Shown: positions 47,321 to 59,371, counted from the stretch's first letter. The stretch: DNA of 64,000 nt from Clarkia xantiana subsp. parviflora (GCA_036873135.1 JAPTYO010000009.1:42424756-42488755), one strand, 5' to 3'. A program made the numbers and translations. The notes: generated from the letters alone by a model not told the origin.

Positions 47321-48215
47321 AGTGCCCCGCTTCTCCTTGCGGGCACTAGAAGACTCGGGGTCGGACCTCTTCTTCTTTGGGGACCGATCATGGGATCGGG
47401 AGCGGGACCGTGATCGGGATCGAGAACGGGATCGACACTGCTTATCCCCGACAAACTCCTTAAGCTTCCCCTTCTGGATCAGCTTTTCGATTTCCTTCTT
47501 TATCTCCCGACAATGATTGGTGTCGTGGCCATTCGTGCGATGGAATCGACAGTAGCGGTCGGTGCGGGATCCCAAAAACTCTCCTTCCTTCTTCGGGGGG
47601 GTACCTAGAGATACACTGTCGCTCCATGACCGTCAACACCTCCGCCATAGAGCTATTGAGAGGAATTTCATGATCCTCCCGCCTGTCCTTTTTCGAGGAA
47701 CGCCTATCATCCCTCCGATCGGAGCGACCTCGACCCCGACTACCCTCGGCTTTATCCTTCGACTTACGCTCGTCGAAGGGTTTGACCGACTGCTTTCCCT
47801 TATTCGACTTCAGGGGCTCGAGCTCTCCAGCGGCTATCTTCGATTCCTGGACATCGATTTGCCGCTTTACCCTCTTTTGCAGTGCCTCCATATTCCACAC
47901 AGCCTTCTCAGCCACGCTGTGCATCAAGTCGGAACCATAGGGGGCTGTTAGGTTCCGAATGAAGGTGCAGATAGTTTCACCCTCCGAAATCTCCTCGTCA
48001 ATTTCTGCCACGCTGGCAGTATATCGCTGGTAATAGTGCGCCAGCGACTCGTCGGGCCTCTGTACCACCTGGGTCAAGGATCTCACACTCTTCAGCAAAC
48101 GTCTGTGACCCTGGTACTGCTGAATAAAGCGGTCATGCATATCAGCCCAGCAAGTGATGCAGCCTGGGGGCAGACTGAAGAACCAGGTTAGGGCTCTCTC
48201 GCCCAGTGTGTTCGG
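47321..48215 (-). pseudogene. gag: Element D gag, 3' part
   Basis: Continues the gag interrupted by element E: GERALTWFFSLPPGC, RPDESLAHYYQRY, zinc knuckle CRFHRTNGHDTNHC, then a long Arg-Ser run (about 47395-47440) and KKKRSDPES. A G run at about 47597-47603 is one base longer than in the siblings and shifts the frame. Confidence 0.88.
48211..48215. repeat. Target-site duplication of element E, left copy (ttcgg)
   Basis: ttcgg here and at 58607-58611; joining them restores the gag of element D. Confidence 0.95.
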
Positions 48216-48935
48216 TGTTGGATCACGGTGGAACTCTGGTACGGATCTTGACGGCAATCCTAGCTCCTTTGCTCCACGTAACCCTGCAAGAGGGGATAGA
48301 CCGGGCGGTGACCCAGAATCCCTCTCTGATGCTTAAATGAGTCTCTCGTATGACTGGCAAGCAATGATCTCAAAAGTATATTGAACTCAACGTAAGTCTT
48401 TCTGAGGTGATCTCCTGCCCTTTTATAGGCAAAGAGATGCCTCAGGTACCTGGCGAACCGTTTAGGGGTGGTTAGCCCGTATCCCGCATATCTCGGAGGT
48501 GATCCCGTCTATCTAGACCATGATCTCGCGTATCTTAGCCATGCCCCGCGTATCTCGGCCACGCTCCGTGTATCTTAACCACGTTCCGCGTATCTCGGCC
48601 ACGCCCCGCATATCTTGGCCTTACCCTCTGATACCGAGTCCCGACTCCCGTCGGGGACTCCAGAGTTATCTCGTTGTGTCACCGCTCGGGGCCCCTCGTC
48701 ATCGTGACAGGGCCTATCATTCTCAGGGATTCATCATTGGGGCCTACTTAAAGGCTTCTCATCGGGAGCTTCTAGCTCAACTGTCGGGACCGACTCTGTC
48801 GGGACCTTATTTCGTCGGGACTCCCTTCGTCGGGACCCTTCTCCAAAGTCATCTTGACCTTTACTCTGGGCCTTGTGGGCCTGTTTGCCGTTTCCTCGCC
48901 GTTAAAGGGCCTGACGGCTATAGTCGGACCCATCA
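48216..48935 (-). repeat. Element E 3' LTR (720 bp)
   Basis: Ends tgttggatcacggtgg and ggacccatca; polypurine tract at 48936-48950. Minus-strand TATA (CTATAAAAGG) near 48418-48428. Internal 20-bp cgtatctcggccacg units at about 48530-48615. Confidence 0.93.
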
Positions 48936-49155
48936 TTTGCCCCCAAGACATGAGGGACTTTTAGTTCGTCGTGTCTTCCAACTCCCGATCTTCCAATACT
49001 AGAATCGGGGATCTGTTCCTTGGTTCAGTTACTTAATTTATCAATCTTCTCCTCCACGTTTCCTCAGGGTTTTGTAGATAACTGCTATACCCCAAGGGTC
49101 TCTTCGGTTTCCTAGTGCATTAAATGCAGCAGATAATGGAATGACGTTTTCGACC

Positions 49156-49326
49156 CACGTGCCTGATTTTTCGCGTCTGTCCTTTTCTGAAAAGTGCTTT
49201 TCAGGCCGTTTCATCATTACGCCCGTTGTCCTTCTGCACGTTTCATCTCAACGGTCCAGATCAAGACTCTTCGACTTCGACGACTCGGATCGAAGTCCTT
49301 TCAACTGTCTTCTTCGACTATAAAAC
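49156..49326 (+). promoter_or_regulatory. Internal antisense promoter of the element E aORF
   Basis: G-box CACGTG at 49156-49161, perfect palindrome ctgaaaagtgcttttcag at 49187-49204, AACGG at about 49249, TATA box ctataaaac at 49318-49326. The 157-bp leader to the ATG at 49484 contains no earlier ATG. Confidence 0.6.
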
Positions 49327-49483
49327 CCTAGCCAAAGTCATAATTTAACCTTTACCGTCTTTGAATTCTCAAAAGCTCTCTGCGATTCCCCTGCGATTCC
49401 AAGCTCTGTGATTTCGAAGATCCTTGAAGTTTCCTCAACCGTTTTTCCGGCGACGTTTCGCTCATCTCCTTCTCTACTTCATC

Positions 49484-52193
49484 ATGTCTGGTAAGGAATT
49501 CCTCTTCGTTGCTTGTTTGTCTCTTCCTTTCTAATTTTCCAAGAGTCCCACTGTATTTTGTTGCCCTGGTTGCTTATCAGACAGCGGTTCCAGCTCTGAG
49601 GGGAGAAAACCCTTTAAATTTGATTATGCTCCAAATGAGATTTCCACTACTGCTTATGATGCAGCTCTCCGAGAGGGTTGCATCACCATCACCTGGGAAC
49701 CTCGTTTCCCGTATCCTCGACATCGTCCCTCGAGTGACCTTGAGGTTACTCGTCCCCAGAAAGGAAGGTATTTGTCTCTACGGGACAAATATCGGCGGGG
49801 ATCAGGTTCCCCTTTTGTGGTAGCCTGGTCGAGCTGTGCCATCATTACAGAACACACCCCACTACCTTCTCCCCTCATGCCATCCGTATCTGGAACGCCT
49901 TTCAAGTCCTCTGTCTCCGACAGAAGTGGGTCTACAGCCTCCAACTCTTCAGGACCTTTTATGGGCTGAAGTGCAACGAGGCGGGGGTTTGCGCCTTCTA
50001 CCCTCGGATGCCCAAGTGGAGTAAGCAGCAGCTTGCCCGGCACGGTTGGACCAGTGACACCTGGAAGGTGGTCAAGGGTCGGGGACTTTTGATCGATACA
50101 GGGTCCGACAACAGTAGCTGGAAGAAGAGCTACTTCTTTATCCAGCACTCTTCAATTCCTTGGCCTCGGTGGGAGGTGGTAGCAGACCCTCCGCCTGCTT
50201 TCCACACTTATGCTGACGAGGATTTCGAGACTCTCCAACTAATCCAGCTTTATCGTTGGGGGGAGTCTTACACTCCTCTTAACGCTAATTCCCTTGTGGA
50301 GCGGGACCTGTTGCACACCGGGATCCGACTCCTCAGTATTGTCTCTGGGGGGCAGCTCTTCGACGGCCCTTCTAACGTGGTCTCTTGGGTAAACTTCTAA
50401 CTTTTCTTCGTTTATTGTTTGCAGCCAAGAAGGTATCTGTGCTGACCGATCTATTCCTTAAGCAGGGGGAGACCGACGCTGTCCGCCCCTCGCGGAAGAG
50501 GAAGTCCGCCAAGAAGGCTGCTGCTAGGTCGGAATCTCCTTCAATGGAATGGCCCAAGCGGACGCGGGTGGATCTGGACCAACTCTTCGATGTCCAGAAT
50601 GCTGAAGAAGGTAAACAACTCTGACTTGCTATTAAATCATACAAGAGGATGGTCCCGTCGGATTTAATTTCCTCGACCAAAGAAGCCCGTGTTGCCGATG
50701 TCAAAAGAATCCTTAGAGGTGAAATTCCCCGAGTCTTGAAGGCAGGCGACTATCATTACCGCGGGAAGGATCAATACGTCTCCCGACGTATCATTTGGTG
50801 TAAGAATCCCGATGAACTTCCTGACTACCTTTCTGAAGCTCTTCATCCTCCAGGTGCAGGTCGCACGGGAGCTTCCTCGGGTGCTGCAACTTCCGCAGGT
50901 GCACCTCCTTCAGCGGGGATGCCTTCCTCAGCTGGGGAGAAGGCTCCCACTGGCGAACAGTTTCGTCAGGTGGAGACTCTGGACTCCTCCGAGGAGACTG
51001 GCGGGGTTGACCCCCCTCAAAAACGTCGGAAGGCGGGGTAATCCCCCTTGAAACCAACCCCTCAGGGGCCGCCTCCCTCGTCTTCTCCGCAGCAGCAGCA
51101 GCCATCGTCCATTCATGAGTTCACTCCCTCCCCCGTTCGGGCCGAGACAGAGGCGTGCCCTTCCATTCCTCGTCCTGTCTCTCCTCTTGCTCATGATGGG
51201 AACTTCTATAAGCCCTTCGACTCTTCTCAGGAGAATGCCCCTTGGACTCCCATCCAGACGCTTCAGGGAGTCCCGCTTACACAAGGGGAGCAGGACCAGA
51301 AGCTGGCCCTGCATCTGCTGGCGGGTTCTATCCTGCCCTCTATGCGGCATCCAATTTGCCTCACTCGAGCACACATGCAGCGGGACATCCGAAATATGGC
51401 CATGCGCCGTATACAGGTGAGACTTCGCTTCTCTATTTTGTTGATAAATCGGGTCGTTTGTCCTTTTAACATTTTTTCTTCTTGTTTGTAGGAGCTCGGG
51501 GACGTCAACCGGCTCATCGGGTATATTATTACCTATGATGAGTCCCGGGAGCGGGACCGAGGGGTCCGTGAGCAGCTGCAGAAGGATCTCAAGGCCTCCC
51601 AGTCTTCACGGGAAAAGCGTGCCAAAGAGCTGGCTGTTTTCAAACAGAAGATTCGGGACCTTCAGCAGAAGATCGCAGACTTCGAGGGGCTCTTAAGGCA
51701 AGAGCGGCAGGAGCGGGGGGAAGTCGTGGATAGGCTGACCCAGGAGAAGAAGGCTGCCGAGGACCAACTGGTCCTCGAGAAGAAGGCTTTGGAGGAGCTG
51801 ATCGCGAGATTTCCTGCGCAGCTGGCCGAAGCGGAGGCCAAGGGTCGGGAGGACTATCGGAGGTCGGAGGGCTTCCAAGCTGATGCCATGAAGTTCTTTG
51901 GCGCGGAGGTGGAGAACACTCTCTTCAACGCCGTTGAGGAGCTCCACCTGGAGTACGGGGATGCCATCAACTTCGACAAGTCTCCTTCCCTCGCTCCCTT
52001 TGCGAAGAAGTATTTTGCTCTTTCCGAGGAGAGTGATGGAGGGAGTACCCCCGTAATTGTCGAAGACGCCTCTGAGCTTCCAAGTGCGGATGCCCCGATA
52101 GCCAATCCTCCCGAAGTCAATCCTGTGGACCCCTCCGCTACCGACTCCGCGGACCCTGCTGCTGCCAATGCTGCCGACAAGGACCAAGCTTGA
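49484..52193 (+). pseudogene. Element E antisense ORF (PF04195-type), spliced, few lesions
   Basis: Exon 1 ATGTCTG (49484-49490), intron 1 49491-49580 (GTAAGG...TTATCAG), exon 2 49581-50388, which opens MSDSGSSSEGRKPFKFDY and carries the PF04195-like domain (REGCITITWEPRF, AFYPRMPKWSKQQ). A 1-bp deletion in the A/G run near 49763 shifts the frame. Intron 2 candidate 50389 to about 50429 (GTAAAC...AAG) is only about 41 nt. Exon 3 runs to 51416 (basic RKRKSAKKA, then Pro/Ser-rich) and has TGA at about 50622 and TAA at about 51040. Intron 3 is 51417-51491 (75 nt). Exon 4 (51492-52193) is an intact charged coiled coil ending in an acidic tail. Product predicted at about 830 residues if repaired; function unknown. 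Confidence 0.75.
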
Positions 52194-52323
52194 ATGCTTT
52201 TATCTTTTAGAGTCCTTGTATCTTCTTCTCTTGTGTCGTCGTCGGGCCTTTTAGCCTTTTATCAATATCAGACTCCTTTAATTCCGATCTTTTGTTGTCT
52301 TCCGTCTTTCCCGACGATTTAAC

Positions 52324-53141
52324 AACCCGCACCACTTAAGGCGACTTAGTTCTTAGCAGTCGAAACCTCGACACTTAAGAAATTCTCGTACGTCCTTTTC
52401 GACGATTTAATAACTTGCACCACTTAAGGCAACTTAACATCGAGTGCATCACTTAAGACGACTTAGTTCTTAGCAGTCGAAACCTCGACACTTAAGAAAT
52501 TCTCGTACGTCCTTTTCGACGATTTAATAACTTGCACCACTTAATGCGACTTAACATCGAGTGCATCACTTAAGACGACTTAATCGTTATTTAGGATAAA
52601 CCTAAAGATCGTGCACCACCCAAGGCGACTTAGTCCCGCGCATCACTTAAGACGACTTTTTGATACTTAGAATAAATCTAAGGATTATGCACCACTTAAG
52701 GCGGCTTTTCGTGCACCACTGAAGGCGACTTTTATCGTACACCACTGAAGGCGACTTTCATCGTGCACCACTGAAGGCGACTTTCTTCGTGCACCACGGA
52801 AGGCGACTTTCATCGTGCACCACTGAAGGCGACTTTCGTCGTGCACCATTGAAGGCGACTTTCATCGTGCACCACTGAAGGCGACTTTCATCGTGCACCA
52901 CTGAAGGCGACTTTTACACTTAGGATATATCTAAGAACAACTCTTGTTTGGAAGCAACCTCTTTATTTATTGATGGCACAAGAATTGGCTTACATCGAAT
53001 TAAATGATAAACAGCATACACCACTTAAGGCGATTTTACATCGGGCACCACTTAAGGCGACTTTATCGGGCACCACTTAAGGCGACTTTATCGGGCACCA
53101 CTTAAGGCGACTTTATCAGGCACCACTTAAGGTGACTTTCT
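52324..53141. repeat. CTTAAG-core tandem array of element E
   Basis: Three blocks: an about 110-bp larger unit duplicated at 52335-52555, about nine 26-bp caccactgaaggcgactttcatcgtg-type units at 52706-52915, and five 25-26 bp gggcaccacttaaggcgac units at 53035-53135. It fills most of the gap between the aORF stop (52193) and the pol stop (53142). Confidence 0.92.
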
Positions 53142-56100
53142 TCAAGCATGGTGTTTCTTCAAGTGTTCGCCACTAAAAGAATGCTTTAACGCTCTGCCAT
53201 CGAGGTCTTCCAACTTGTATGCATTCGGGGCTGGCATCCCCACGACCTTATAAGGTCCTTCCCATTTTGGTGACATCTTGTTGATTCGATCCAAAAGGGT
53301 GAACTCGTTGCGACGCCAAACCAGCTCCCCGACGAAGAACTGTCGGGACTTCACTCGCCGATTATAGTACCTAGCTGTCGCCAAACGCATTCGTGCTTGG
53401 ACTTCGTCGGCTTCTCGCCTCTTCTCTTCGAGTAGGTCCAAGTCCAGACGTCTCACTTCATCGTTCGTTAGGGGCTCGTAATATCTCATTCGATGGGACG
53501 CCACAGCTACCTCCACAGGGGCGACAGCTTCCGTGCCATAAACGAGGCCAAACGGAGTCTCCCCTGTTGATCGTTTGGGTGTCGTTCTAACAGCCCAAAG
53601 TACGTTTTCCAGTTCGTTCAGCCATTTGCCCTTCAAGGCATAGACCCTCTTCTTCAGGTTATCCATCACAATTTTGTTGGCTGACTCCACCTGGCCATTA
53701 GTCTGAGCATGGCGTACGGAGGCGGTCCGATGCTCAATGTTCAATTCTTCCAGATACTCCCTCACCTGAGAGCCGTTAAACGGTGGGCCGTTGTCGCTGA
53801 TCACCACCTTAGGAATCCCGTATCTGGACACGATGTGGGTTTGGAGGAACTTGACGATCTGGTTCCCCGTTGTTCTGGCCAATGCCTTCGCTTCTATCCA
53901 TTTCGAAAAATAATCGATAGCTACAAGTAAATACTTACATTGTCCTTGTGCTTGTGGAAGAGGTCCCACCAAGTCGATGCCCCACTGCGCGAAGGGCCAA
54001 GGGCTCTTGATGGATGTCAGGTTAGCAGCCGGAGCCACGATACTCGGGGCGTACCTCTGACACGCGTCGCATGATCGGACCAACAGTGTTGCTTCTTTGT
54101 TCATCGTGGGCCAATAGTAGCCCAAGTTAAACACCTTCCTCATAATGGATCGGGCCCCTTCGTGACAAGCCGCGATCCCCTCATGCATTTCCTTCAGGAT
54201 TCGACCGGTGTCGGGTTCTGCCACACACTTCAAGTATGGAGTCGAGAACCAGCCTTTCTTGTATAGCTGATTGTCTAGCATCACATAATTGGCCGCGACC
54301 CGACGTGTCCTATCCGCTGCCACCTTATCATCGGGGACTGCCCCCGTAGTCAGATACGCGATTATCGGGGTCATCCAAGTTGGCTCCTCCTCTGATCTCG
54401 CTTCAATGGTGCACACCTGTGTTGGGTCGATGTTTGATAAGATCACCCTTTCCAGGAAGTGCACCTTCCGATTCTCTTCCAAGGGTGCCCCCAGGGCAAA
54501 TTTGCTCAAGGCATCTGCCTCTACATTTTCCTCCCTCGGAATTGCCTCGATATCGAAGCTTTTGAAGCTCTCTTTCAGGGCTTGTACCTCTCGCAGATAC
54601 TTCTTCATTATCGGACTCCTTGCTTCGTATCGCCCTTGAACTTGGTTCACGATTAACGCTGCGTCGCACTTCACTCTCAAGTGATCGATTCCAGTGCCTT
54701 TAGCAATTTTTAGGCCCGTGATAAGAGCTTCATACTCCGCTTCGTTGTTTGTGGCCTTGAATGTTAAAGCCAAGGCGTATCGGAGCGGTTCACCTTCACC
54801 CGGTGGTATCAACAAAAAGCCCGCTCCTGATCCGTCTGAACTCGCGGAGCCATCCGTGTACATCTCCCAGGTATTTTCCTTGTTTGGCTGATCTGATTGC
54901 TCTGCCCTCTCTGGTTGTTCTTCTGTCGGGACCTCCATGGTTGCCCCCTCTACAGGGCCCGTTTCTTCTAGATCGGGGGCTGTAGATTCTGCTATAAAGT
55001 CCGCCAATGCCTGGCCCTTGATGGCCGTTCTTGGAGCAAAGTGTATTCGAAACTCACTGAGCTCTACTGCCCACTTCACCAATCTCCCCGACGCATCCGG
55101 TCGGTTCAAAAAATGCTTCAAAGGCTGGTTCGTTAGCACAGTGATCTCGTGTGCGTGGAAATATGGCCTTAGCTTCCGAGCAGTAATTATCAACGCAAAG
55201 AGGTACTTCTCAACGGCGGGATAGTTCAATTCAGATTTGGCAAATGCCTTGCTTACATAATAGACGGGGACTTGATAACCCTCGACAATCTTTACTAACA
55301 CAGAGCTAATGGCAAATTCAGAAACAGCCAAATAAAGGAAGAGCGGCTCGCCTGGAACCGGTTTCGCCAGCGGTGGGAGTGTGCGAAGGTGTTGCTTGAG
55401 TGCTTGGAACGCCTCTTCACATTTAGCGGTCCATTCAAATTTTTTGTTGGCCCTCAAGACTTCAAAAAACGGCATTGATCGGTCGCTGGCTTTGGACAAG
55501 AAGCGATTCATTGCAGCTACTCGGCCATTCAACACTTGCACCTCTCGATGGTTTATCGGAGACTGCATCTCCTCGATTGCCCTCAGCTTCTCAGGGTTCA
55601 CTTCAATTCCTCTTTGGCTCACCATGAAGCCCAAAAACTTCCCTGAGTGGACTCCGAAGGCGCATTTCGTCGGATTCAAGCGAACTTGATGGAGCCTCGT
55701 CCGCTCAAACGCCATGGTAAGGTTGTGTACATGGTCCTCAGCTTGTCGGGACTCCGTGGTCGGTCGGGAACTTCATCTTCTGGTGCACAGTCGAGGCAAC
55801 CGCCATCAAGGGATTGATGGTGGTTCTCCCGATAATCGCGTTGTAGGTCCCCGCGGAATCAACCACGACAAATTCCACGTTCCTCCTTTCTGATTTCCAC
55901 CCGCTACCAAACTCCACTGGTAAGGTGATTACTCCTAACGGGTAGGAGGTTGAGCCAGAGAACCCGACCATCGGGAAGTTTACCTCCTTCAGATCTTTCT
56001 TTGTTTTCCCCATAGCCTCCAGCGCGTCCATGAACAGAATGTCGGAGGAGCTCCCTCCGTCGATTAGAGTTCGCTTCATCTCGAATCCGTCCACATCCAA

Positions 56101-56310
56101 AGTTACCACTAAGGCATCGTCGTGCGGAGTCTCTACGCCTACGAGGTCTTCCGACGAGAAGGAGATTACCATCTCTTCTTTCAAGGTCCAAGATCGGGAC
56201 CTCTTACCCAGTACCACCGCCGTAGGGATCCTAGAGGCATAGACCTCTCGGGCGGATGAGGTATCACCTCCAGCAGCAAATCCTCCATGAATCACGTTGA
56301 TAACTCGTCT
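53142..56310 (-). pseudogene. pol: Element E pol with RT core deleted; RNase H and integrase open
   Basis: The 857-codon open stretch from 55715 covers the RT C-terminus (LNPTKCAFGVHSGKFLG), Ty3 RNase H, archaeal-like RNase H (YTDGSA, NNEAEYEAL, CDAALIVNQ) and a complete integrase (HHCC finger; WGIDLVGP, ISDNGPPF, NGQVESANK), ending HLKKHHA. Upstream, the protease (NVIHGGFAAGGD, LIDGGSS) is open but runs into a deletion at about 55750 joining FPTDHG to SRQAEDH. This removes FGLINAG and YVDD and shifts the frame. No reverse transcriptase activity is possible. Confidence 0.92.
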
Positions 56311-56334
56311 CTCTTTGCGAGCACCGGATGACTC

Positions 56335-57880
56335 TGGATCAGTTCTCTTCTTTTTTGGGGACCGATCGCGAGATCGGGACCGAGAGCGGGATCGACACCA
56401 CTTGTCCCCGACAAATTCCTTGAGCTTCCCCTTCTGGATCAGTTTTTCGATCTCCTTCTTCAGTTCCCGACAGTGGTTGGTGTCGTGACCGTTTGCGCGG
56501 TGAAATCGGCAGTAGCGATCCGTGCGGGATCCCAAGAATTCTCCATCTTTCTTCGGGGGGTACTTGGAGATACCTTGTCGTTCCATGACCGTTAAAACCT
56601 CCGCCATGGAGCAATTGAGAGGAATGTCGAGATCTTCCCGCTTATCCTTCCTTGGAGGACGCCTATCTGCCCTCGGGCTTGCTTTTTGGCTTACGATCGT
56701 CGAAAGGCTTGTTTGATTGCTTCCCTTTGTTCGACTTTGGGGGCTCCAGTTCTCCCGCGGCTATCTTTGACTCCTGGACATCGATCTGCCGCTTCACCCT
56801 CTTCTGTAATGCTTCCATATTCCACACAACTTTCTCAGCCACGCTGTGCATTAGGTCGGAGCCATAAGGGGCTGTCAGGTTCCGAATGAAGGTACGGATG
56901 GTTTCGCCCTCCGAGATTTCCTCGTCTATCTCTGCTACGCTGGCGGTGTACCGCTGGTAATAGTGTGCCAGCGACTCGTCGGGCCTCTGCACCACCTGGG
57001 TCAGGGACCTCACGCTCTTCAACAAACGTCTGCGGCCCTGATATTGTCGAATGAAACGGTCGTGCATGTCCGCCCAGCAGGTAATGCAGCCTGGGGGCAG
57101 ACTAAAGAACCAGGTCAGGGCTCTTTCTCCAAGTGTGTTTGGGAACAGTGTACACACTATATCTTCATTCGGGGCTCTACCCAGACACGCCATAAGATGC
57201 TTCTGGACATGAAGGACTGGGTCTCCTTCGCCGTCATACTCCTTAATCTCGGGGATACCCAGCCCTGGCGGGGCGAGGGTGTCTATTAGTCGGGGAACAA
57301 AGGGATGAGTGGATCGATCCCTCAATTCTGACACCAGCGGCTTCTGTTCTCCCATATAGATGTTCACGATCTTTACCACCTGGTCGGGAGTGATGGGACC
57401 ATTCAGGGGAATGGCCCTGTGCTGTACTGGTTCTGGCCCATCAACCACGAACCTCTCCGGCTGACCGGTCGCCCTACCTCTGTTTTGGCCTTGGGGCGGG
57501 ACTTCCTGTGCGTTCCGACTTTCTGTTGGCAGGGTTGCTTCCTCCAACGGGGGCATCTCTTCCTGCCTCCTCGCAGCCTCTCTTCGATCCAAGAGAGCTT
57601 CTACAGCCGCCAGGAACATGGGCATGGCTTCCGCCACGGCCCTCGTCAAGTCTGCAGCTGGGGGAGCCTCCTGCCCCCTGTTGTCCTGGTGTTGAGGGGC
57701 AATATTTTCGGGATGCGATCCATTGTGCCCCCCTGTCTGGGAGAGCTCAGCCGGTGGATGGTTCTGGTTTTCCTCCTGTTCTGGTACTGAATCCAGATTC
57801 GTTGCAGCGGGGTGGCGGGAACCACCGGATTGTCCCTGCCTTCTGTTCTTGCCAGCCGCCATCGATCGAGTAGAAGGCAT
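56335..57880 (-). pseudogene. gag: Element E gag with one deletion frameshift
   Basis: Starts at ATG 57880 (PSTRSMAAGK), 26 bp from the primer site. It is open through the capsid-like region (VKIVNIYMGEQ, GERALTWFFSLPPGC, RPDESLAHYYQRY, NLTAPYGSDL) to about 56663, where a short deletion removes the Arg-rich GRGRSDRRED segment and shifts the frame. The continuation holds the zinc knuckle CRFHRANGHDTNHC and the Arg-Ser run. Apart from this one lesion gag would be about 500 residues. Confidence 0.9.
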
Positions 57881-57905
57881 ATCAGCTTTTTGTTTGGTTC
57901 CCACA

Positions 57906-57916
57906 GACGGCGCCAA
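57906..57916 (-). other. Element E primer binding site
   Basis: Minus TTGGCGCCGTC next to the 5' LTR; Asp-tRNA type. Confidence 0.8.
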
Positions 57917-58606
57917 TGTTGGATCACGGTGGAACTCCGGTACGGATCTTGACGGCAATCCTAGCTCCTTTTCTCCACGTAACCCTGCAAGAGGGGATAG
58001 ACCGGGCGGTGACCCAGAATCCCTCTCCGATGCTTAAATGAGTCTCTCGTATGATTGGCAAGCAATGATCTCAAAAGTATATTGAACTCAACGTAAGTCT
58101 TTCTGAGGTGATCTCCTGCCCTTTTATAGGCAAAGAGATGCCTCATGTACCTGGCGAACCGTTTAGGGGTGGTTAGCCCGTATCCCGCATATCTCGAAGG
58201 TGATCCCGTCTATCTAGACCATGATCTCGCGTATCTTAGCCATGCCCCGCGTATCTCGGCCTCGCTCCGTGTATCTTAACCACGTTCCGCGTATCTCGGC
58301 CACGCCCCGCATATCTTGGCCTTATCCTCTGATACCGAGTCCCGACTCCCGTCGGGGACTCCAGAGTTATCTCGTTGTGTCACCGCTCGGGGCCCCTCGT
58401 CATCGTGACAGGGCCTACTTAAAGGCTTCTCATCGGGAGCTTCTAGCTCAACTGTCGGGACCGACTCTGTCGGGACCTTATTTCGTCGGGACTCCCTTCG
58501 TCGGGACCCTTCTCCAAAGTCATCTTGACCTTTACTCTGGGCCTGGTGGGCCTGTTTGCCGTTTCCTCGCCGTTAAAGGGCCTGACGGCTATAGTCGGAC
58601 CCATCA
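57917..58606 (-). repeat. Element E 5' LTR (690 bp)
   Basis: Matches 48216-48935 with about 1.3% substitutions. It lacks 30 bp (between gggccta and cttaaagg) bounded by a gcct repeat in the partner LTR, a slippage-type deletion. Followed by ttcgg, the second TSD copy. Confidence 0.94.
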
Positions 58607-58611
58607 TTCGG

Positions 58612-59346
58612 TAACAACGTACACACAATATCTTCATTCGGGGCTCTGCCCAGACACGCCATGAGGTGCTTCTGGACATGACGAACCGGATCTCCCTCGC
58701 CATCGTACTCCTTGATTGTAGGGATACCCAGTCCTGGCGGGGCGAGGGTGTCTATGAGTCGAGGAACGAAGGGATGGGTGGACCGATCCCTCAGCTCCGA
58801 CACCAACGGCTTCTGCTCTCCCATGCAGATGTTCACGATCTTCACAACCAAATCCGGGGTGATGGGACCGTTAAGGGGGATGGTCCTGTGCTGCATTGGT
58901 CCTGGCCCATCGACCACGAATCGTTCTGGTTGGGTGGAATCCCTACTCCTGCCCAGGTTTCGGGGTTGAACCTCCCGAACATTCTGAACCTCCGCTGGCG
59001 GGGGCGCTTCCTCTTCTAGCGTAGGCATCTCCTCTTGTCTCCTTGCAGCCTCTCTCCGATCTAAGAGGGCCTCCACAGCTTCCAAAAACATTGGCATGGC
59101 TTCCGCCACAGCCCTCGTCAGGTCCGCAACTGGAGGAGCCACTTGCTCCCTATTCCCCTGGTGTTGAGCAGCAGTATCTTCAGGAGCTTCATTATGCCCC
59201 CCTGTCCGAGAGACCTCCGTGGGGAGATTCTGGTCCTCAGCATGCTCTGGTGGTGAATTCAGAGTCGTCGCAGCAGGATGACGGGAACCACCAGATTGTC
59301 CTAGTCTTCTTTGCTTGCCAGCCATCATTGAACGAGTAGAAGGCAT
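58612..59346 (-). pseudogene. gag: Element D gag, 5' part
   Basis: Starts at ATG 59346 (PSTRSMMAGKQ) and is open through the N-terminal Glu/Pro-rich segment, RFVVDGPGP, VKIVNICMGEQ, RSTHPFVPRL and IKEYDGEGDPV up to EDIVCTLLP, where element E interrupts it. It rejoins the part at 48215 downward. Confidence 0.92.
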
Positions 59347-59371
59347 ATCAGCTTTTTGTTACGTTCCCACA

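Larger units (their letters stand above)
48216..58606 (-). mobile_element. Element E: Tat/Retand-type element nested in the gag of D
   Basis: A 10.4-kb element with LTRs 48216-48935 and 57917-58606 and a perfect ttcgg duplication. It has the complete layout (antisense ORF, CTTAAG array, pol, gag, primer site), but about 0.8 kb covering the RT catalytic core is deleted at about 55750. The LTRs differ at roughly nine bases plus one 30-bp deletion (about 1.3%), so it is younger than A, C and D. LTR sequence groups it with F. Confidence 0.95.

Noticed and set aside
49484..52193. A host gene on the plus strand
   Set aside because: The same ORF occurs at the same place in every element of the family, between the LTR and the tandem array, so it belongs to the retrotransposon.
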